The notes beneath the pieces are model-generated. The model did no database searches and had not been told where the DNA came from. It was given only the letters and a program-made list of their open reading frames with translations. This document shows, one piece after another, positions 12,664 to 26,054 of a stretch of DNA of 64,000 bases. Location of the stretch: positions 16,123,001 to 16,187,000 of the forward strand of contig CM072807.1 of NCBI GenBank assembly GCA_037013495.1, written 5' to 3'. The stretch's first letter is position 1, and each line of letters opens with the position of its first letter. The position numbers and the translations under genes were made by a program. The stretch comes from Hippophae tibetana (lineage: Eukaryota > Streptophyta > Magnoliopsida > Rosales > Elaeagnaceae).

Positions 12664-13527
12664 CTTGAACCTCTAATCCGCCGATGAATTGGGAAGCACA
12701 GATTAAATCATTCAAACGAGTATTTAACTGCAAAACGTGTGAAACAACTAATTAAAACAAAGATTCAAGCAAAAAGCAAATTTCATGCTAAAGCTCATTA
12801 TGGTTGTAATTTTAACAAGGCTCCATGATAAAGCATAAAATTTTACCTCGGGAAAAAATAAGGAAAATTTGATAACTAGAGTTAGCGAAGGCTTACAACG
12901 AAAGTGGCATACTTTTGCTACCAACTTAAGAAGAAAGAAAGAAAGGAGAAAGCGATGGTGATATTTACTAGGTCAATACTATAAATAATTACACTCCTCG
13001 TTAATTTAAAACCAAATAGAACCAAAACTTCGATTCAAGCTTTCAAATTCATTTCACAGTTTCATTGACTCGCAACATTGAATCAACTCTCCAGCAACAC
13101 TGCTTACAAATTTAGGTCGGAATTTTCTTAGCAAAAAAAAAATATAAATAGTCCATTCGAAATTTCATTTTTCACGGCCACTTTGTTTGCAACAAAGAGT
13201 GAGAAAAATTTGAGATAGTTACTTCTAGATCCAACAGAGAGAACCTCTGAGGATACAAATTCCGTACAGTATCAACACCAGGACTGCAAATATGTTAAAA
13301 TTTACAATAAAATCAACAAAAAAAGGGTCATTGGAGCTGAACAGAGCAAATGAGTAGTTGAACCGAATAAAACTGAAATTAACACCATGAATTTCGATCG
13401 AATAAATTATGGATTACGATGAAAAGAAATAATCAAATCTAAAACATAAAGCATAGAGCTGAGCAAATTACAAAACTGTGCATCAATAAGAACGAAATGA
13501 GCCAGGGATAGGAAAATACAAAGTTAC

Positions 13528-13690
13528 CTAATGATAAAAAATTGAGCACCGAAGGTGCAATGGAAGTGGAAGACGAAAAGCTGTGTATCAATTTGTTGAC
13601 CGAGTTGAGAGCTTTGAAGAGATTGAATAGTAACAACGAGAAGAAAGCTATGAAAAAGCCATTTCTACTCCATTCGACTAGTTCTATATC
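13528..13690 (-). other. SEC8: Probable 5' UTR exon of SEC8
   Basis: On the minus strand this GC-richer block ends in ATTAG followed by the donor GTAACT (13527-13522). A candidate acceptor TTTGCAG lies at about 12735-12729, just upstream of the SEC8 ATG at 12663. This suggests a non-coding first exon and a leader intron of about 0.8 kb. The transcription start is a guess near 13690. It is inferred from splice signals alone. Confidence 0.4.
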
Positions 13691-13699
13691 TGGTTTTTC

Positions 13700-15160
13700 T
13701 TTTCATATTACTTTTTAGGATCTACTGTAATAAGAAAAAAGAAATTACACATAATGTGATTTGAAATTTATACCTTAAAAGTTAGTAGGGTAATGTTTAG
13801 ATAATAAAATATTATTATCATATTGTTTTGAGAGTAGAATTAAACAATAATGATATTAAAATAAAATTAAAAAATAATTTTTTTTTACAAATTATTATAA
13901 AAATATTTGAAAATAACATATTTTAAAGTATCATTAAGAGATATAAAAAAATAAAAATTATTAAAATGTTTTATATTACATTATATATTAACAATTAAAT
14001 CAAATATATCATTCATCTATAATTTTTTTTACTATCAAATATAAGTAACTTTACATCTTTTTAGTCATATCAGAACAAAAATATCACCTAAATATCTACT
14101 TAAATCATTAACATTGTTATCTAAATTTTCAATAAAACCATTTTAATATTTTTTATTTGGATAAATTTAATTTTAATTTTAACAATTAAGTTTAATTTTA
14201 AAAATACTAATTTTTTAAGAATAAATTTTTTATCTTATAAATAAAAATAAAAACAAATATTTCCTACTTTTCTTAAAAAATATTTTTTCTCTATTAATTT
14301 ATCTTTATCTCACTTTTTTTAGTCTTTCTTTCAAAAAAAACATTAATTTATTAAACTTATGTGTCCAAATCTATAAGAATTATATATTTTTAATTTAAAA
14401 AGATTAACTAATAGCATGGTATTTTATTTAATAAATGTGGGATATTATTTTTATATTTCTTCAAAATGTGTATTTTTATCTCTTGTAATTTTATTATTTT
14501 ACCTATTTTATTTGTATTATTTATCTCTTTTTATTTTTATAAGGTCTATTTTATTTTATTTTAGATAAAGTTTAATTTTTTTGACTAAATCAATTGAATA
14601 TTTGATACCATATACAATTCATAAATATTATAGATTTTTAAATTTTAAAAAGTTAATTTAATGAAGGAAAACATATCTACAATTTTTATAAATTCTATCA
14701 TATTATTTTAATTAAAGATATTTAATATTATGTATATATAATTTATTCTTATAAGTATTATAAATTTTATTTTTAACTATAAAATTTGTTAAATTGATAA
14801 ATTATGAAAGAAAATAATATTTTAATAAAAATTATAAGGATTAAGAGACTCAAATTATAGATAATTTATTTTTATTTGAAAAAAATAGAGAGATTGTTTT
14901 AAAAAAAATATGATAACATAACTTTTTCACAATTTATTTTAATATAGATACTTTATTTATATATATTTTTATACATGTAAAAATTATCTTCAAATAAAAA
15001 CAGCAAAAAGAGGTGAAATTAGTCTATTTTTCTTATATATTTTTTGGTGTAAGATTAACCAAGAAAAATGCCTAAATCTGAGAAAAAACCGTATACTATC
15101 AAATTATCTGGAGCGTAGAAATCCGCAAATTACCCCAGATTTTCGCGGCACTCAAACCAT
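13700..15160. promoter_or_regulatory. Divergent intergenic region between SEC8 and FLD
   Basis: About 1.5 kb of very AT-rich sequence separates the SEC8 leader exon (minus) from the FLD start (plus). Both promoters must lie here. No gene, clear repeat or single convincing TATA box could be picked out in this background. Confidence 0.5.
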
Positions 15161-15219
15161 TCATTCACTGCTTTATGTGTTGCAATTATCAACCGGCGAT
15201 CAATACCAAACCGGAGAGA

Positions 15220-18200
15220 ATGAATCCGCCTGATGAATTTCCGGATGACTTTTCCTCATTCCCTCCTATCCCATTCACGCTTTACTTTCCCGAAGAAAAC
15301 CCCCTTCCTATTACTAAACCAAACACTAATCCGAAGATTGAATCTAACCCTAGTCCTTCCCTTACATCAATTCCAGACACAATTCAAATTCCTAATTCTA
15401 GCTCAGGTAACCTTCTGTCATTTTCCATTCCTAAGAAGCGAAGGCGAGGCAGGCTTCATCGGAGTTCGACAACATTTCACATTCCTCAGTATGCCACTGC
15501 AAGTCTAAACGGTAAAAGTAACGATTTTTCTTCTGCTTCTGTTTCTGGTTCAGCTAACTCAGTAAGTCATGGCATAGAAAACGCTAACTATTCAAAACAA
15601 ACTTCCTCGGATATATATGAAGAGATTATTGTGATCAATAAAGAATCGACAGCTGAGGCGTTGATTGCGCTAACAGCTGGGTTCCCAGCTGATTCGTTAA
15701 CCAATGAGGAAATTGATGCTGGGGTAGTGCCTGTTATTGGGGGAATAGAACAGGTTAACTACATTCTTGTACGAAACCATATCATCGCAAAGTGGCGTGA
15801 AAATGTTTCTAATTGGGTTACGAGGGAGATGTTTGTTGATTCTATACCAAAGCATTGTCACTCAATATTGGATTCCGCTTATAACTATCTGGTTTCACGT
15901 GGATATATCAATTTTGGGATTGCACAGGCAATCAAAGAGAAAATACCCAATGACTCCAATAAGCCTGGTGTGGTTGTGATTGGTGCTGGGCTTGCGGGTT
16001 TGGCTGCTGCTAGGCAATTGATGCGTTTTGGTTTTAAAGTTACTGTTTTGGAAGGTAGGAAGCGTGCTGGTGGACGGGTTTATACCAAGAAAATGGAGGG
16101 TGGGAATAGAGCTTGTGCAGCTGCTGATTTAGGCGGGAGTGTTTTGACAGGTACATTAGGAAACCCGCTTGGGATTATTGCAAGGCAGTTGGGTTCTTCA
16201 CTTCACAAAGTGAGAGATAAATGTCCTATATATAGTTTTGATGGGAAACCTGTAAACCCTGATATGGATATGAAAGTGGAAAGTGCTTTTAACCGTCTTT
16301 TAGACAAGGCTAGTAGGCTGAGGCAGGCAATGGGGGATGTAGCAGTTGACGTGTCTCTTGGTGCAGCCTTGGAAACTTTCAGACAGGTTTATGGGGATGC
16401 AGTGACGGCAGAGGAGATTAACTTGTTTAATTGGCATCTTGCAAATTTGGAATATGCAAATGCAGGCTTACTATCAAAGCTATCACTTGCATTTTGGGAT
16501 CAAGATGACCCATATGACATGGGAGGAGACCATTGTTTTTTGCCTGGAGGCAATGGAAGGCTGGTCCATGCATTGACAGAGAATGTTCCAATTTTATATG
16601 AGAGAACAGTTCATACCATTAGGTATGGTAGTGATGGAGTGCAGGTAATTGCCGGCAACCAGGTTTTTGAGGGTGATATGGCATTATGCACCGTTCCTCT
16701 CGGGGTTTTGAAGAGTGGATCTATCAAATTTATTCCTGAATTGCCTCAGAGAAAACTTGATGGCATAAAGAGACTAGGGTTTGGGTTGTTGAATAAAGTT
16801 GCTATGCTTTTCCCCCATGCATTTTGGGGCACAGATCTTGAAACCTTTGGGCACCTTTGTGATGATCCAAGTCGAAGAGGAGAGTTCTTTCTGTTTTACA
16901 GCTATGCAACAGTTGCTGGTGGTGCTCTTTTGATTGCTTTAGTAGCAGGAGAAGCTGCCCACAAGTTTGAGAGCATGCCCCCTACAGATGCAGTGACCCA
17001 TGTTCTTCAGATTCTCAAGGGTAATGTATTGATTTTTTGTATTTGGAGACGTATATCTATGGCTCTAATTTGTCATATCTTACACAATTTGGATACATTG
17101 ATTATAGGTTTTATGAACAATGCATTTGACACAGTGTTGTCACCTACATTTTTATAATTTATCCATCATACTGAATTACTTTTTAAAAGTCCTCACACAG
17201 GAGAATCAATGTTTGTTGCTCAATTATTATGCATAGCTACTAAATACTATGATACATTGTATTGCTAAAAGGATGCGGAAGAATGATGACATCTCGATAT
17301 CATTTTATTCTCTTTATATTGATAATTTAAATGTGGTTGTGTAGACAAGTGCTAATGGCATTTTTGTAGTTGAAACACCTTCATGCATACAGGTATATAC
17401 GAACCACAAGGAATAAATGTTCCAGAGCCTATCCAAACAGTGTGTACAAGATGGGGCAGCGATCCTTTCAGCCTAGGCTCATATTCTAATGTTGCTGTGG
17501 GGGCTTCTGGTGATGACTATGATATTTTAGCAGAAAGTGTTGGAGATGGAAGACTATTTTTTGCTGGTGAGGCCACCACTAGGCGTTACCCTGCAACCAT
17601 GCATGGTGCTTTTCTCAGTGGGCTCAGAGAAGCAGCCAACATGGCCCATTGTGCTGATGCACAGACCTTACGGTTAAAAATCGACAGGGGTCCATCAAAA
17701 AATGCCCATTCTTATGCGTCCCTTCTTGCAGATTTATTTAGGGAGCCCGATTTGGAATTTGGGAGCTTTTCTGTTATCTTTGGTAGGAAGAATTTGGATC
17801 CAAAATCAACGGCAATTTTGAGAGTGACATTTAATGAACCTCGGAAGAAGAGCCAAGAAAGTTCTAAATCAGATCAGCAGCATTCAAATAAGTTACTTTT
17901 TCAGCAGCTTCAGTCACATTTTAATCAACAGCACCAATTACATGTTTACACTTTATTATCAAGACAACAGGCACTTGAGCTGCGAGAGGTCAGGGGAGGT
18001 GATGACATGAGATTGAATTACCTCTGTGAAAAGCTTGGAGTTAAATTGGTGGGGCGAAAAGGTTTGGGGCCTACAGCTGATTCTGTTATTGCTTCAATAA
18101 AGGCTCAGAGGGGCAATAGGAAGCCCACTTCAACTTTGGCTCTTAAATCAGGTTCCTGGCACTTCTTCAATATTTTATTTTTGAGATATAGATGTTATAA

Positions 18201-19161
18201 AGATTGAAATAACATTGGTTACATTTTTTTCTCTTTTTTACTCCTGAAAAGGGACATCTAAGGTGAAGACTGGCTCTTTAAAACGAAAATTGATCAGGTA
18301 TAAGCTGCACAACTGGAGCATTTTAGGCTTGACATTGCAAGAATATTTGTATTACTTTTCTACTTTCTCTGCTTGGATGTTTAAGTGTTTTATTGTTCAT
18401 ATTATAGAAGGGTTAAAATAGCGGGAAGTAGCAATGGATTGGCACCCCCATCTAATACAAGCTCAGTAAATGCTAACGTGTCTGAAGAAACTAGGACTGC
18501 AAATGAAGCTGCTGTTAACCCACCTGACTTGGGTAAGCATGGTAATTCTTTTAAAATAATGTTATGGATCGCTGTGTTTTGCTATTGGAATATCAAAGGA
18601 TGTAGACATTTCTGCTATGATGTGGTTGACATCTTTATACAATTTATGCCTTCGTGTTTTACAATTTTTTTTTATTAATTTTTTTTTCTCTATTTGATGA
18701 TGCTCTTATCATATAAAAGCATTGAAATGACTTATATAAACACTTCTATAAAAACACTAGAACTTGCAACTTAAAAGGGAAGCTAAAGTGAAAAAAATTT
18801 GCCCCTTGTAAAACAACATAAATATCTTCTCCCTCTCTTTCTTGAAAGATACGCTCATTTCCTTTCCATCTACCCCAACTGCACCAGCGACATAAGCAGT
18901 GCACCACCATAGTATTTTATTTATTTTTCCTTCTTCAACTCCCCAAAGCCTCTAAAGTCACTAGGAGAAGGTGTATAAGAAATATCCAGTACATTTTGTC
19001 CAAACTCAATAACTAAGAAAAATTTCCCCGTACCCAAAAAAATTTGGCGTAACAAAATATTTGCAAGTTTCTGTGTAAACAAAGAATCAAAGATATAGTA
19101 GTTCTGATGTATGCTTTGTGATTTGTTAGGGCAAAATCAGTGCGACATGTTGAAGCAATGA
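15220..19161 (+). CDS. FLD: FLOWERING LOCUS D, LSD1-type SWIRM/amine-oxidase histone demethylase homolog
   Basis: FLD is a nuclear autonomous-pathway flowering regulator that represses FLC in Arabidopsis and is linked to H3K4 demethylation. Five coding exons: 15220-17020, 17393-18151, 18252-18297, 18408-18532, 19130-19161 (stop TGA), giving 920 residues in one frame; all donors are GT. Visible parts: proline-rich N-terminus with a basic KKRRRGR stretch, SWIRM domain (about 146-236), FAD-binding GAGLAG (255-260), amine-oxidase domain with the LSD1-type lysine in [10 protein letters not shown] (K526), and the C-terminal FAD motif [19 protein letters not shown] from exon 2. It resembles FLD more than LDL1/LDL2 ([35 protein letters not shown]). 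I chose the ATG at 15220 (MNPPDEF) because known FLD proteins begin with MDPP; an in-frame ATG at 15175 would add 15 residues. The last two exons are inferred from splice signals. Confidence 0.93.
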
Positions 19162-19766
19162 ATGGTTACTTATTTTAAAGAGGTAAGATGTCATAGTACG
19201 AATGCTCATGGATGTAGTCATGTAGCTGTGGTATGTGGTCTCATAATACACACTTGTTTCTACAGTGGGCCTACCTAAGGGCCATGACCAAGGTTTTGAA
19301 ACGGGATTCAACTCTTGACTTCTGCAACAAGAGTGGAATATTGATCCTTGCAGTTTCTTATCGCCTTGCTACATAACCATTGAAGCTTACAACAATTTGA
19401 AAAAGATCTTTTGTGGATTTACTAGTTCTTTGACAGACATATTCCCTTGATGGTAGGCAGATCGTTAACGCGTTTTTGAGCATGGTTGCACATTGTGACT
19501 TGGAAGGCAGCTGGCAATTATCATGTCCGGTAAGACACTGTGCTTGGACTAAGCAGACATCAAAAAGCTTCTATTTTGATGGAATTAATTGAAATGCTCA
19601 AATCTCAATACAAGGCCAGGGCCGTGGGAGTTCTGGTTTTGTATTTCTGTGGAGATGCTACTGAACTATGAAGTAGGAAATTTATATTGATATTAGGCTA
19701 CACATGTACGAGAGGAAACATTCTTCTGTAGTATATACTTGTAATGATCTAATTGGACAAGTTGTA

Positions 19767-19772
19767 AATAAA
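19767..19772 (+). terminator. Probable FLD polyadenylation signal
   Basis: AATAAA lies about 0.6 kb after the FLD stop, in a T-rich 3' UTR-like stretch. This makes 19162-19800 the likely 3' UTR. Confidence 0.5.
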
Positions 19773-19799
19773 GGTGACAATTCTTCAACTAACTTTCAT

Positions 19800-21340
19800 C
19801 TTTTCTAGATGCTCTTATCTCTTATTTGGTAAACTGTGGAATGCAATGGAGGCATGACACACACTGAGAAAGGAAAATTTTGGAGCGATTCCTGCACTTG
19901 ATTATTTTATTATCTATATTTTTACTAATATATTTTTACTAATAGAAAGGAAGGAAAGAAAGAAAGAACGAAATTTAGAATTTACCACTTTTTAGGTGTC
20001 AAAGCAATTTTTGCTAAAATCAAGCTAATGTTTTTATTTTTAGAAATATTAAAATATTAATTTGTTGGAGAAAATTTTCAATTTTTTTATGAACGTGACA
20101 AACTTATCAATTGTTCTAAAATTAATGTTTTCTATGCTGCAATTAACAACCTTTTACCTATTTTTCTTTTTGACTCTCTTGTACATTACCTTCTATTTTT
20201 GAATATCTAGTTAATTTGTATTCAAAATTAAAATTAAATATATATTTAACAATAAAACTTATTTAAATATATACTAAGAATAATATGTACGGTCCAATTT
20301 TTTAAAAAAGATTCATAATATGATTTATCAATTTTTCAGTGGACATCTGTCTTCGGAGCTACTGGAAATAAAATAATTCTTGAATCTAGGAGCAACTCAT
20401 ACAATATATATATATAGCTTTTAACCGATCGTATATAATCTACAGCCAGAAGTTATTTTTAGCTGCGAAAACCATGATTAATATAATAGTATTGACAAAT
20501 CCAAAATATTACAAGCTTAGTGTCTATATTCTTAAAGACTGGGAGTACAATATTACGCCAATTCAAGTGTTATTGCTTGCACAATTTTGTTAAATTTTAA
20601 TGCAATTATAATGTAATAATATTATCATAATTATCTTTATTATTATAATAATAATAATAATAATAATAATATAAAAATTAATTATTTTATATTTTTTTAA
20701 TTAATTATTTTTAATATATTATTATCAAAATTGTTATTAATATTTTAGATGATGACATTTTCACCATTTTAAATTAATATTTTATATATTATAATAACAA
20801 CTGATTTTGTATAGTTATTTGAATTTGATTTTATTTATCCACAAATTACATAATATTATTTATAATTTATAATAAATTTACGATAAATAAAAAATTTCTA
20901 ATTATAATTACAATAATAAAAATAATTGTATTCTTTTAAAAAAACAACAAGCGATAATTTTTTAGTTGAGAATTTCTCTAGACATTCTAATTTTTACTAC
21001 GAGACATCTTTTAATTATAAAATAAATAAAAATCAATTTTATTGTATTGAAAAAGACAATTTTACCTTTAAAGACTTAAAAAAAGTTAAAACATTCAACA
21101 CCATGCATCTAATTCACTTTTTCTTCTATTCTTCTACATCCTACTCCTTCTACGTTTTACATCTCACTCTTTTTATTCATCTTTACTTCCATCTTTACCA
21201 TCAACCACACACTAACCCTAACATTTTAATACTCAAAATATTAAAAATAAAAGAGAGATATATATCAAAAATGAAGAAAAATTCAAAGAAAATCGAGCCA
21301 CAAATTAGTTTGAACATGTATCTTGTTAGTCTATTCTACA
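19800..21340. other. AT-rich intergenic stretch with an (ATA)n microsatellite
   Basis: No gene is seen. A run of ATA trinucleotides lies at about 20645-20671. An open frame over 20926-21450 begins at TTG, has skewed composition and resembles nothing known, so it is not called. Confidence 0.6.
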
Positions 21341-21351
21341 AATCTCGCAGT

Positions 21352-21548
21352 GGTTCGGTAGAAGTGTACCAAATACTACTGAAAGGTTCGATTATCATTA
21401 CCGAACATATCATGAGTGTTAGGTATACCCTATCGAACCAAAACAAATAATTTAAAATTTGTTCATTATGTCCTATATCGAACATTAATGAAATGTTTGA
21501 TAATGATAACTGAACATCTTAATAATATTTGGTACACTTCTATTGAAC
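21352..21548. repeat. Long imperfect hairpin, likely MULE terminal/subterminal inverted repeat or a MITE
   Basis: The arms are 21352-21439 and 21461-21548, with a loop of about 20 bp. Left arm GGTTCGGTAGAAGTGTACC matches the reverse complement of the right arm (AGTTCAATAGAAGTGTACC), and the match continues over nearly 90 bp with mostly transition-type mismatches. A diverged copy of the same word (GTTCAGTTGGAGATACCAAA on the minus strand) lies at about 25400-25440, beyond the transposon debris, in inverted orientation to the left arm. Confidence 0.65.
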
Positions 21549-21779
21549 TTATATTTTTTTTAAAAAAATTATTTCTGTTTTTTATAGGATGATGAAACAT
21601 ACGAGTTATAAGATGAACAAAGTATCGATCGTGGTAAATTATTTGAGATAGATAGGATGAGACATCTTATACGTTTATAATAAATAGTACATATTACCTC
21701 ATTGAAATGTATTAATATGTGCTGTTTTAATATATGTTTTTATTTTAAAAGAAGATTTGATAATATGGATGAAATTTAA

Positions 21780-22560
21780 TAGGACAAATAATAGAATGGT
21801 GATTGTAATGAAAAAGGCTAACACGGGTTTGAATGGTAAGAGATCTAGGATTGATTTTACATATAAAAGAAGTGGTGTTTATCGTTCAAAACCCAAAACC
21901 AAAGGACCTTAAGTATATAAAAAGAGGATAAGAAGAAGCGAATTGGAACAAGAAAATGGAGTAATTGTCCATTTTCTTTAAAAGCAAAAATGATAGAAAA
22001 TAGTTCTAATTGAAAGTTGTTTGTTAGCTATGGTACACATAATCACCGATTAGCACGATATCTTGAAGGTCATCCATATATAAGAAAAATCACTTATGAA
22101 GAAATGAACTTGCTAATTCATATGACAAAGTACAACGTAAGGCTGAAACACATTTAGTATAGAATAAAGCAACATAATGAGCAAAATTGTAATACAATGA
22201 AACATATCTACAATGCTCATCAAAAACATAGACTAAAAAAACAAATTAGAAGGTCAATTTCTTAATAATTGATGCATATGTTGGTTCTTCACAATTATAT
22301 AAAGTGACATAAAAGCAATGATATTGATGAAGTCATTACAGACTATTCCAGTATCCATTGATTTGTTAAGACCTTTTTCTCATGTGACTATCATGGATTG
22401 CATCTACAAGACTAATAAGTACAAATTGTCTTCTTGAGATTTTTGGGGTGACATCTACAAATATGTCATTTTTCATTGCATGTGCATATCTAAAATTTAA
22501 AAATGAGGATAATTATCGTTAGGTATTAGAGAGATTGAAATCTTTGATGAATGCAAATGT
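21780..22560 (+). pseudogene. MULE transposase (FAR1/MuDR-like) remnant
   Basis: Read across frames, the plus strand encodes recognisable MULE transposase pieces: SYGTHNHRLARYLEGHPYI, then TYEEMNLLIHMTKYNV, a KHIYNAHQKHR stretch and FSHVTIMDCIYKTNKYK. These match the DNA-binding to DDE-start part of Mutator-like transposases (family knowledge: THNHxLAxYLEGHPYAGRL and MDxTYKTNRYxxPL). The frame shifts and has stops, so it is dead. It breaks off near 22560, where gypsy sequence in the other orientation begins. This suggests that the retroelement landed in the transposase gene. Confidence 0.7.
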
Positions 22561-25000
22561 TATGTGATCAAACTCAAATTGTGTGAGCCTAAGTGATTGT
22601 CATAGTGTTCAACAATATGTGTGTCCACAAAATTAACAAACACATATTCTAAAGCATCATTAGGGTATATGTTATGAAGTACATCATTGGCTAATTCATC
22701 ATGAACATCTATCTTAAAACAATCACTAGTATTATTAGTATCAAAAAATTTAATTACTTTAAAATAATTAAATGTTACATGTTCATCCTTCACTCTTATT
22801 GTAAGCTCACATTTTTGTACATAAATGAGTGCTCTTTCGGTTACTAAGAATGAACGATCAAGTATGATAGGAATGTTACGATCCTCTTTCATGTCTAGTA
22901 TAATGAAATCTATTAGAAAAATAAACTTGTTCTCTTTTACTAACACATCTTTTACCACATCATAGGGTCACTTGATTGATATATCTATCATTTACAATGT
23001 TACTGAAGTAGGTTTGGCTTTATCAACACTCAATCTATTGAATAATGATATTGGCATAAGATTAATGCTTACATCTAAGTCATATACTGCCTTGCAAAAT
23101 TTATATTCATGGTTGTGCAGAGGATGTCAAAGCTACTCAAATCTTTAAACTTTTGTGGTAGTCTTCTCTCAAGGATGGCACTACAACCTTCAATGAAGGT
23201 TATTATCCCATTATCCCCAAGCCTTATTTTCTTATATAGGATTCCTTTTATGAATGTGACATATGAAGACATTGATGACCTATTTATTGAATGACTTCTA
23301 ACTTAAGTTTGAAATTATTAGCATTGATGGCCAATTTATTGATATATATTTGGGTTCTGTCTACTTGTAGTACTGCAAAATCCCTTAAAAGTTTAGGGAT
23401 CATAATAGCTTGTTGATCCCCTTGTTCTATCATAACCTTGATTGATCTTGTGTTAATTGTTCCCTTCTTAGGCAAAGTAAAGTTTTCTCTATTTTTGGAT
23501 CAAAATTTTCACCTATCAATTTGGACATACAACAGAAAAAATAAAACAAAATTAAAAGGTCCAAACTTGTATAATAATAATCGTTATTGATATCCATTAT
23601 AAGTAATTGAATCTTCGACAACGGTGTCATAAACTTGGTCTACACGATGCAATCTGCAAGTATATAAGTCATGCAAATAATATAATGTACTTAAGTATGG
23701 ATATCAATTGCATAGGGAGTTATATGACATATAACCGAGTAATAATATAAATATTATGAATACTATTTGGACAATAAAAATTGAAAAAATAAATGACAAT
23801 TAATTTTAAATTGCAAGACTCAATAACTATGAAGATATATGAGAAAATAATATAGAAATCTTTAATCTCCCAATTTCCAAACAAGTGAATCCCTAAAATT
23901 TCCTTCAATATAATCATCAATCAATTATATAATAAATTGAATCTAACCTAACATGCATTTCTCTCTCAAGTACACTACACATCATATAGTAGTTAATCTA
24001 ATTATATTCTCATGTCAATTAGAATGCATATTATTCATTAAATTTATCAATTATAAATCACACACATAAAAATCATACATCTTTGCTTATAAACTATGCA
24101 TGTTATTTAATCAAAACAAATAATTAAATAATTCTCTTAAATCTATTTAATTATCTCTATAGATCAATTGTTGGCTAAACAATTAATAACACAAAAATCA
24201 AATTAAATAATATAATTGAATTGTAATAACAATTAAGTTAAAATATTAGACCATCATATGTAGAAATTGGGTTTATAAGACCTTTATATTAATAAATTAG
24301 CTAAACGTAATTATATTCATAAAGCTCAATTTTTTCATGAAAAAGGTAATACATGATAAAGAAAGGAAAAGAATAAGAGATACACTCAATCTATTGATTT
24401 ATAACACTAATCTTCTCTTGAATTCTTCACACAATTATGTCTCTTTTAATCTTCTTTTGAACTTCTTAGAAGCTACTAGGGTTTTGATTCTTAATTGTGT
24501 GTTGTTTATGACTCCTTATGGTGCTTCAAATAGATTGAAATTGATCTTTATTAGATTATGATTCGTATTACTTTGATCCAAGGGTTGAGATTGAAAATTG
24601 GAATTCAATTTAAGGTTGATGCATTAAAATCCTTACCGCTCGAGTGATAAATCCTTGATCGATCTACTCTTTTGTCGATCGATCAAGTGATGAACCATCG
24701 ATTGATTTTCAGATTTCTAGATCGATCTATTCCCTTGTGGATTTTGTATTTATCCTAATTTTTGCCTCCTTTTTTTTTTATCTATTTGACATCTCTTTAC
24801 TCACATTGACATGTTAAACACAATTTAAGCAAAAACAAGATAAATAAGTAGTTCAAAAGTGGCTAAATAACTCTACTTTCATAGAGTTATAGCCTTCATG
24901 AGGTCGAACCTCATCTTCACATTAATATCAGAATGAGCACTGACATTTTTATAGACACATTTGAAGGCTCCTCTTTTTGTCTTGGTTGTCTTCTCCTATA
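22555..25000 (-). mobile_element. Ty3/gypsy (Tat/Athila-like) remnant, broken
   Basis: The minus strand carries the gag-protease junction of a Tat/Athila-like element: an ILERRLPQKFKDLSSFDI stretch (23075-23272), then retropepsin-flanking sequence with DFIILDMKEDRNIPIILDRSF (22560-22958). The part at 23600-25000 looks like leader/LTR sequence, including a GATCGATC-rich block at about 24655-24735. It is broken many times and old. Its limits are approximate. Confidence 0.65.
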
Positions 25001-25822
25001 AATGGGTTCGTCAACTTGATAAATTTCTTCATTTCTCCTTTTATTAGAAGTAGTTTGTGGTTATTTATTCATACCTAAAGTAAAAACAATTCAATTAAAT
25101 AGATTTTTCAAACAGTAAATCTAAAACCAAAAATAAACATATATGCATAGTAAAAAAACACTTAGTTGAATGTCTTCATTTGAATTGTATACTATATAAT
25201 AACAAAACTAGTTATCATTGAATCATAGTGTACAAATCAAAATGATTATAATTTATCTCTTATTTGTATTTATCAATTGATTAAAAAAAATCTTAACAAG
25301 GTTTGGTACCCTTAATGAAATGGAACCTAACAACTATATTCAATATCCATCACCTAAACCAATAAAAAGGACGTTGAGTAAGGCCACTTGAACCATACAA
25401 GTATATTTGGTATCTCCAACTGAACATAACTAGGATGTTCGATATCTCATATCGAACTTAAACAATCTCATCTTCTTCTCTTTTACAATTTTTATAATCC
25501 AAAACCTCTAAATATATATTATCTATTCTATAACCTTAATCCATATTAATAATATACATATCACAAATAATTCAAATTTTATAACATCATAAAATTTCAT
25601 GGCATCACTTAACCCTAAACATTAAACAATAATAAACAAATGATTCAAACAATACCTACCTAAAATATTGATTGCTTGGTTAGAAAATGTGGTAGTTTTG
25701 AGGCTTTTGTGATGACGTTTCATAGTATGTGGTGACCAAAAGGTGATTTCGGTGGACGAATCATGGTGAGAATGGGAGTGAATATGGATGTCTCGTTTTT
25801 GTAAAGTAATAAAAAAAAGGTA

Positions 25823-25963
25823 TTTTTGTCATTTCATATTTTTTAAATGATATATAAATTTAAACTTAATTAGCAAGATATCACGAAATAAAAATTGAAA
25901 TGTTTTGAGAATTTTTCTTTTTATTTTTATTTCACTTCTAAAATAATCTTATCTAAGCTTATA
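25823..25963 (+). repeat. Left copy of a ~133-bp tandem duplication
   Basis: The sequence TTTTTTAAATGATATA...TTAGC(A/G)AGATATCACG...CTTCTAAAATAATCT(T/G)ATCTAAGCTT is repeated at 26794-26929, which abuts the U11/U12-31K leader. The Pack-MULE sits exactly between the two copies, so a tandem duplication of the gene's upstream DNA probably preceded the transposon insertion. Confidence 0.75.
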
Positions 25964-26054
25964 GTCATTTTGTCTAAAATGGACATATTTTATATAATAT
26001 TTAAAAAAAAACTCATTTGTAATTTAGTTTAAAAATGATCAAATTTTAACTTCA
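25964..26054 (+). repeat. Left terminal inverted repeat of the Pack-MULE
   Basis: It aligns with the reverse complement of 26694-26787 over about 90 bp, at about 80% identity by eye. Confidence 0.85.

Noticed and set aside
17021-17157. Extension of FLD exon 1 to a later stop
   Set aside because: It reads through the donor GTAATG at 17021; the spliced product KGIYEPQG matches FLD proteins, so the extension is intron.
20926-21450. 174-residue open frame on plus strand
   Set aside because: It starts at TTG, is rich in Phe/Tyr/Lys/Asn as expected from AT-rich DNA, has no recognisable motif and runs into the hairpin repeat.
24337-24561. 74-residue plus-strand frame
   Set aside because: It lies in the leader/LTR-like part of the gypsy remnant and has no protein similarity that I recognise.
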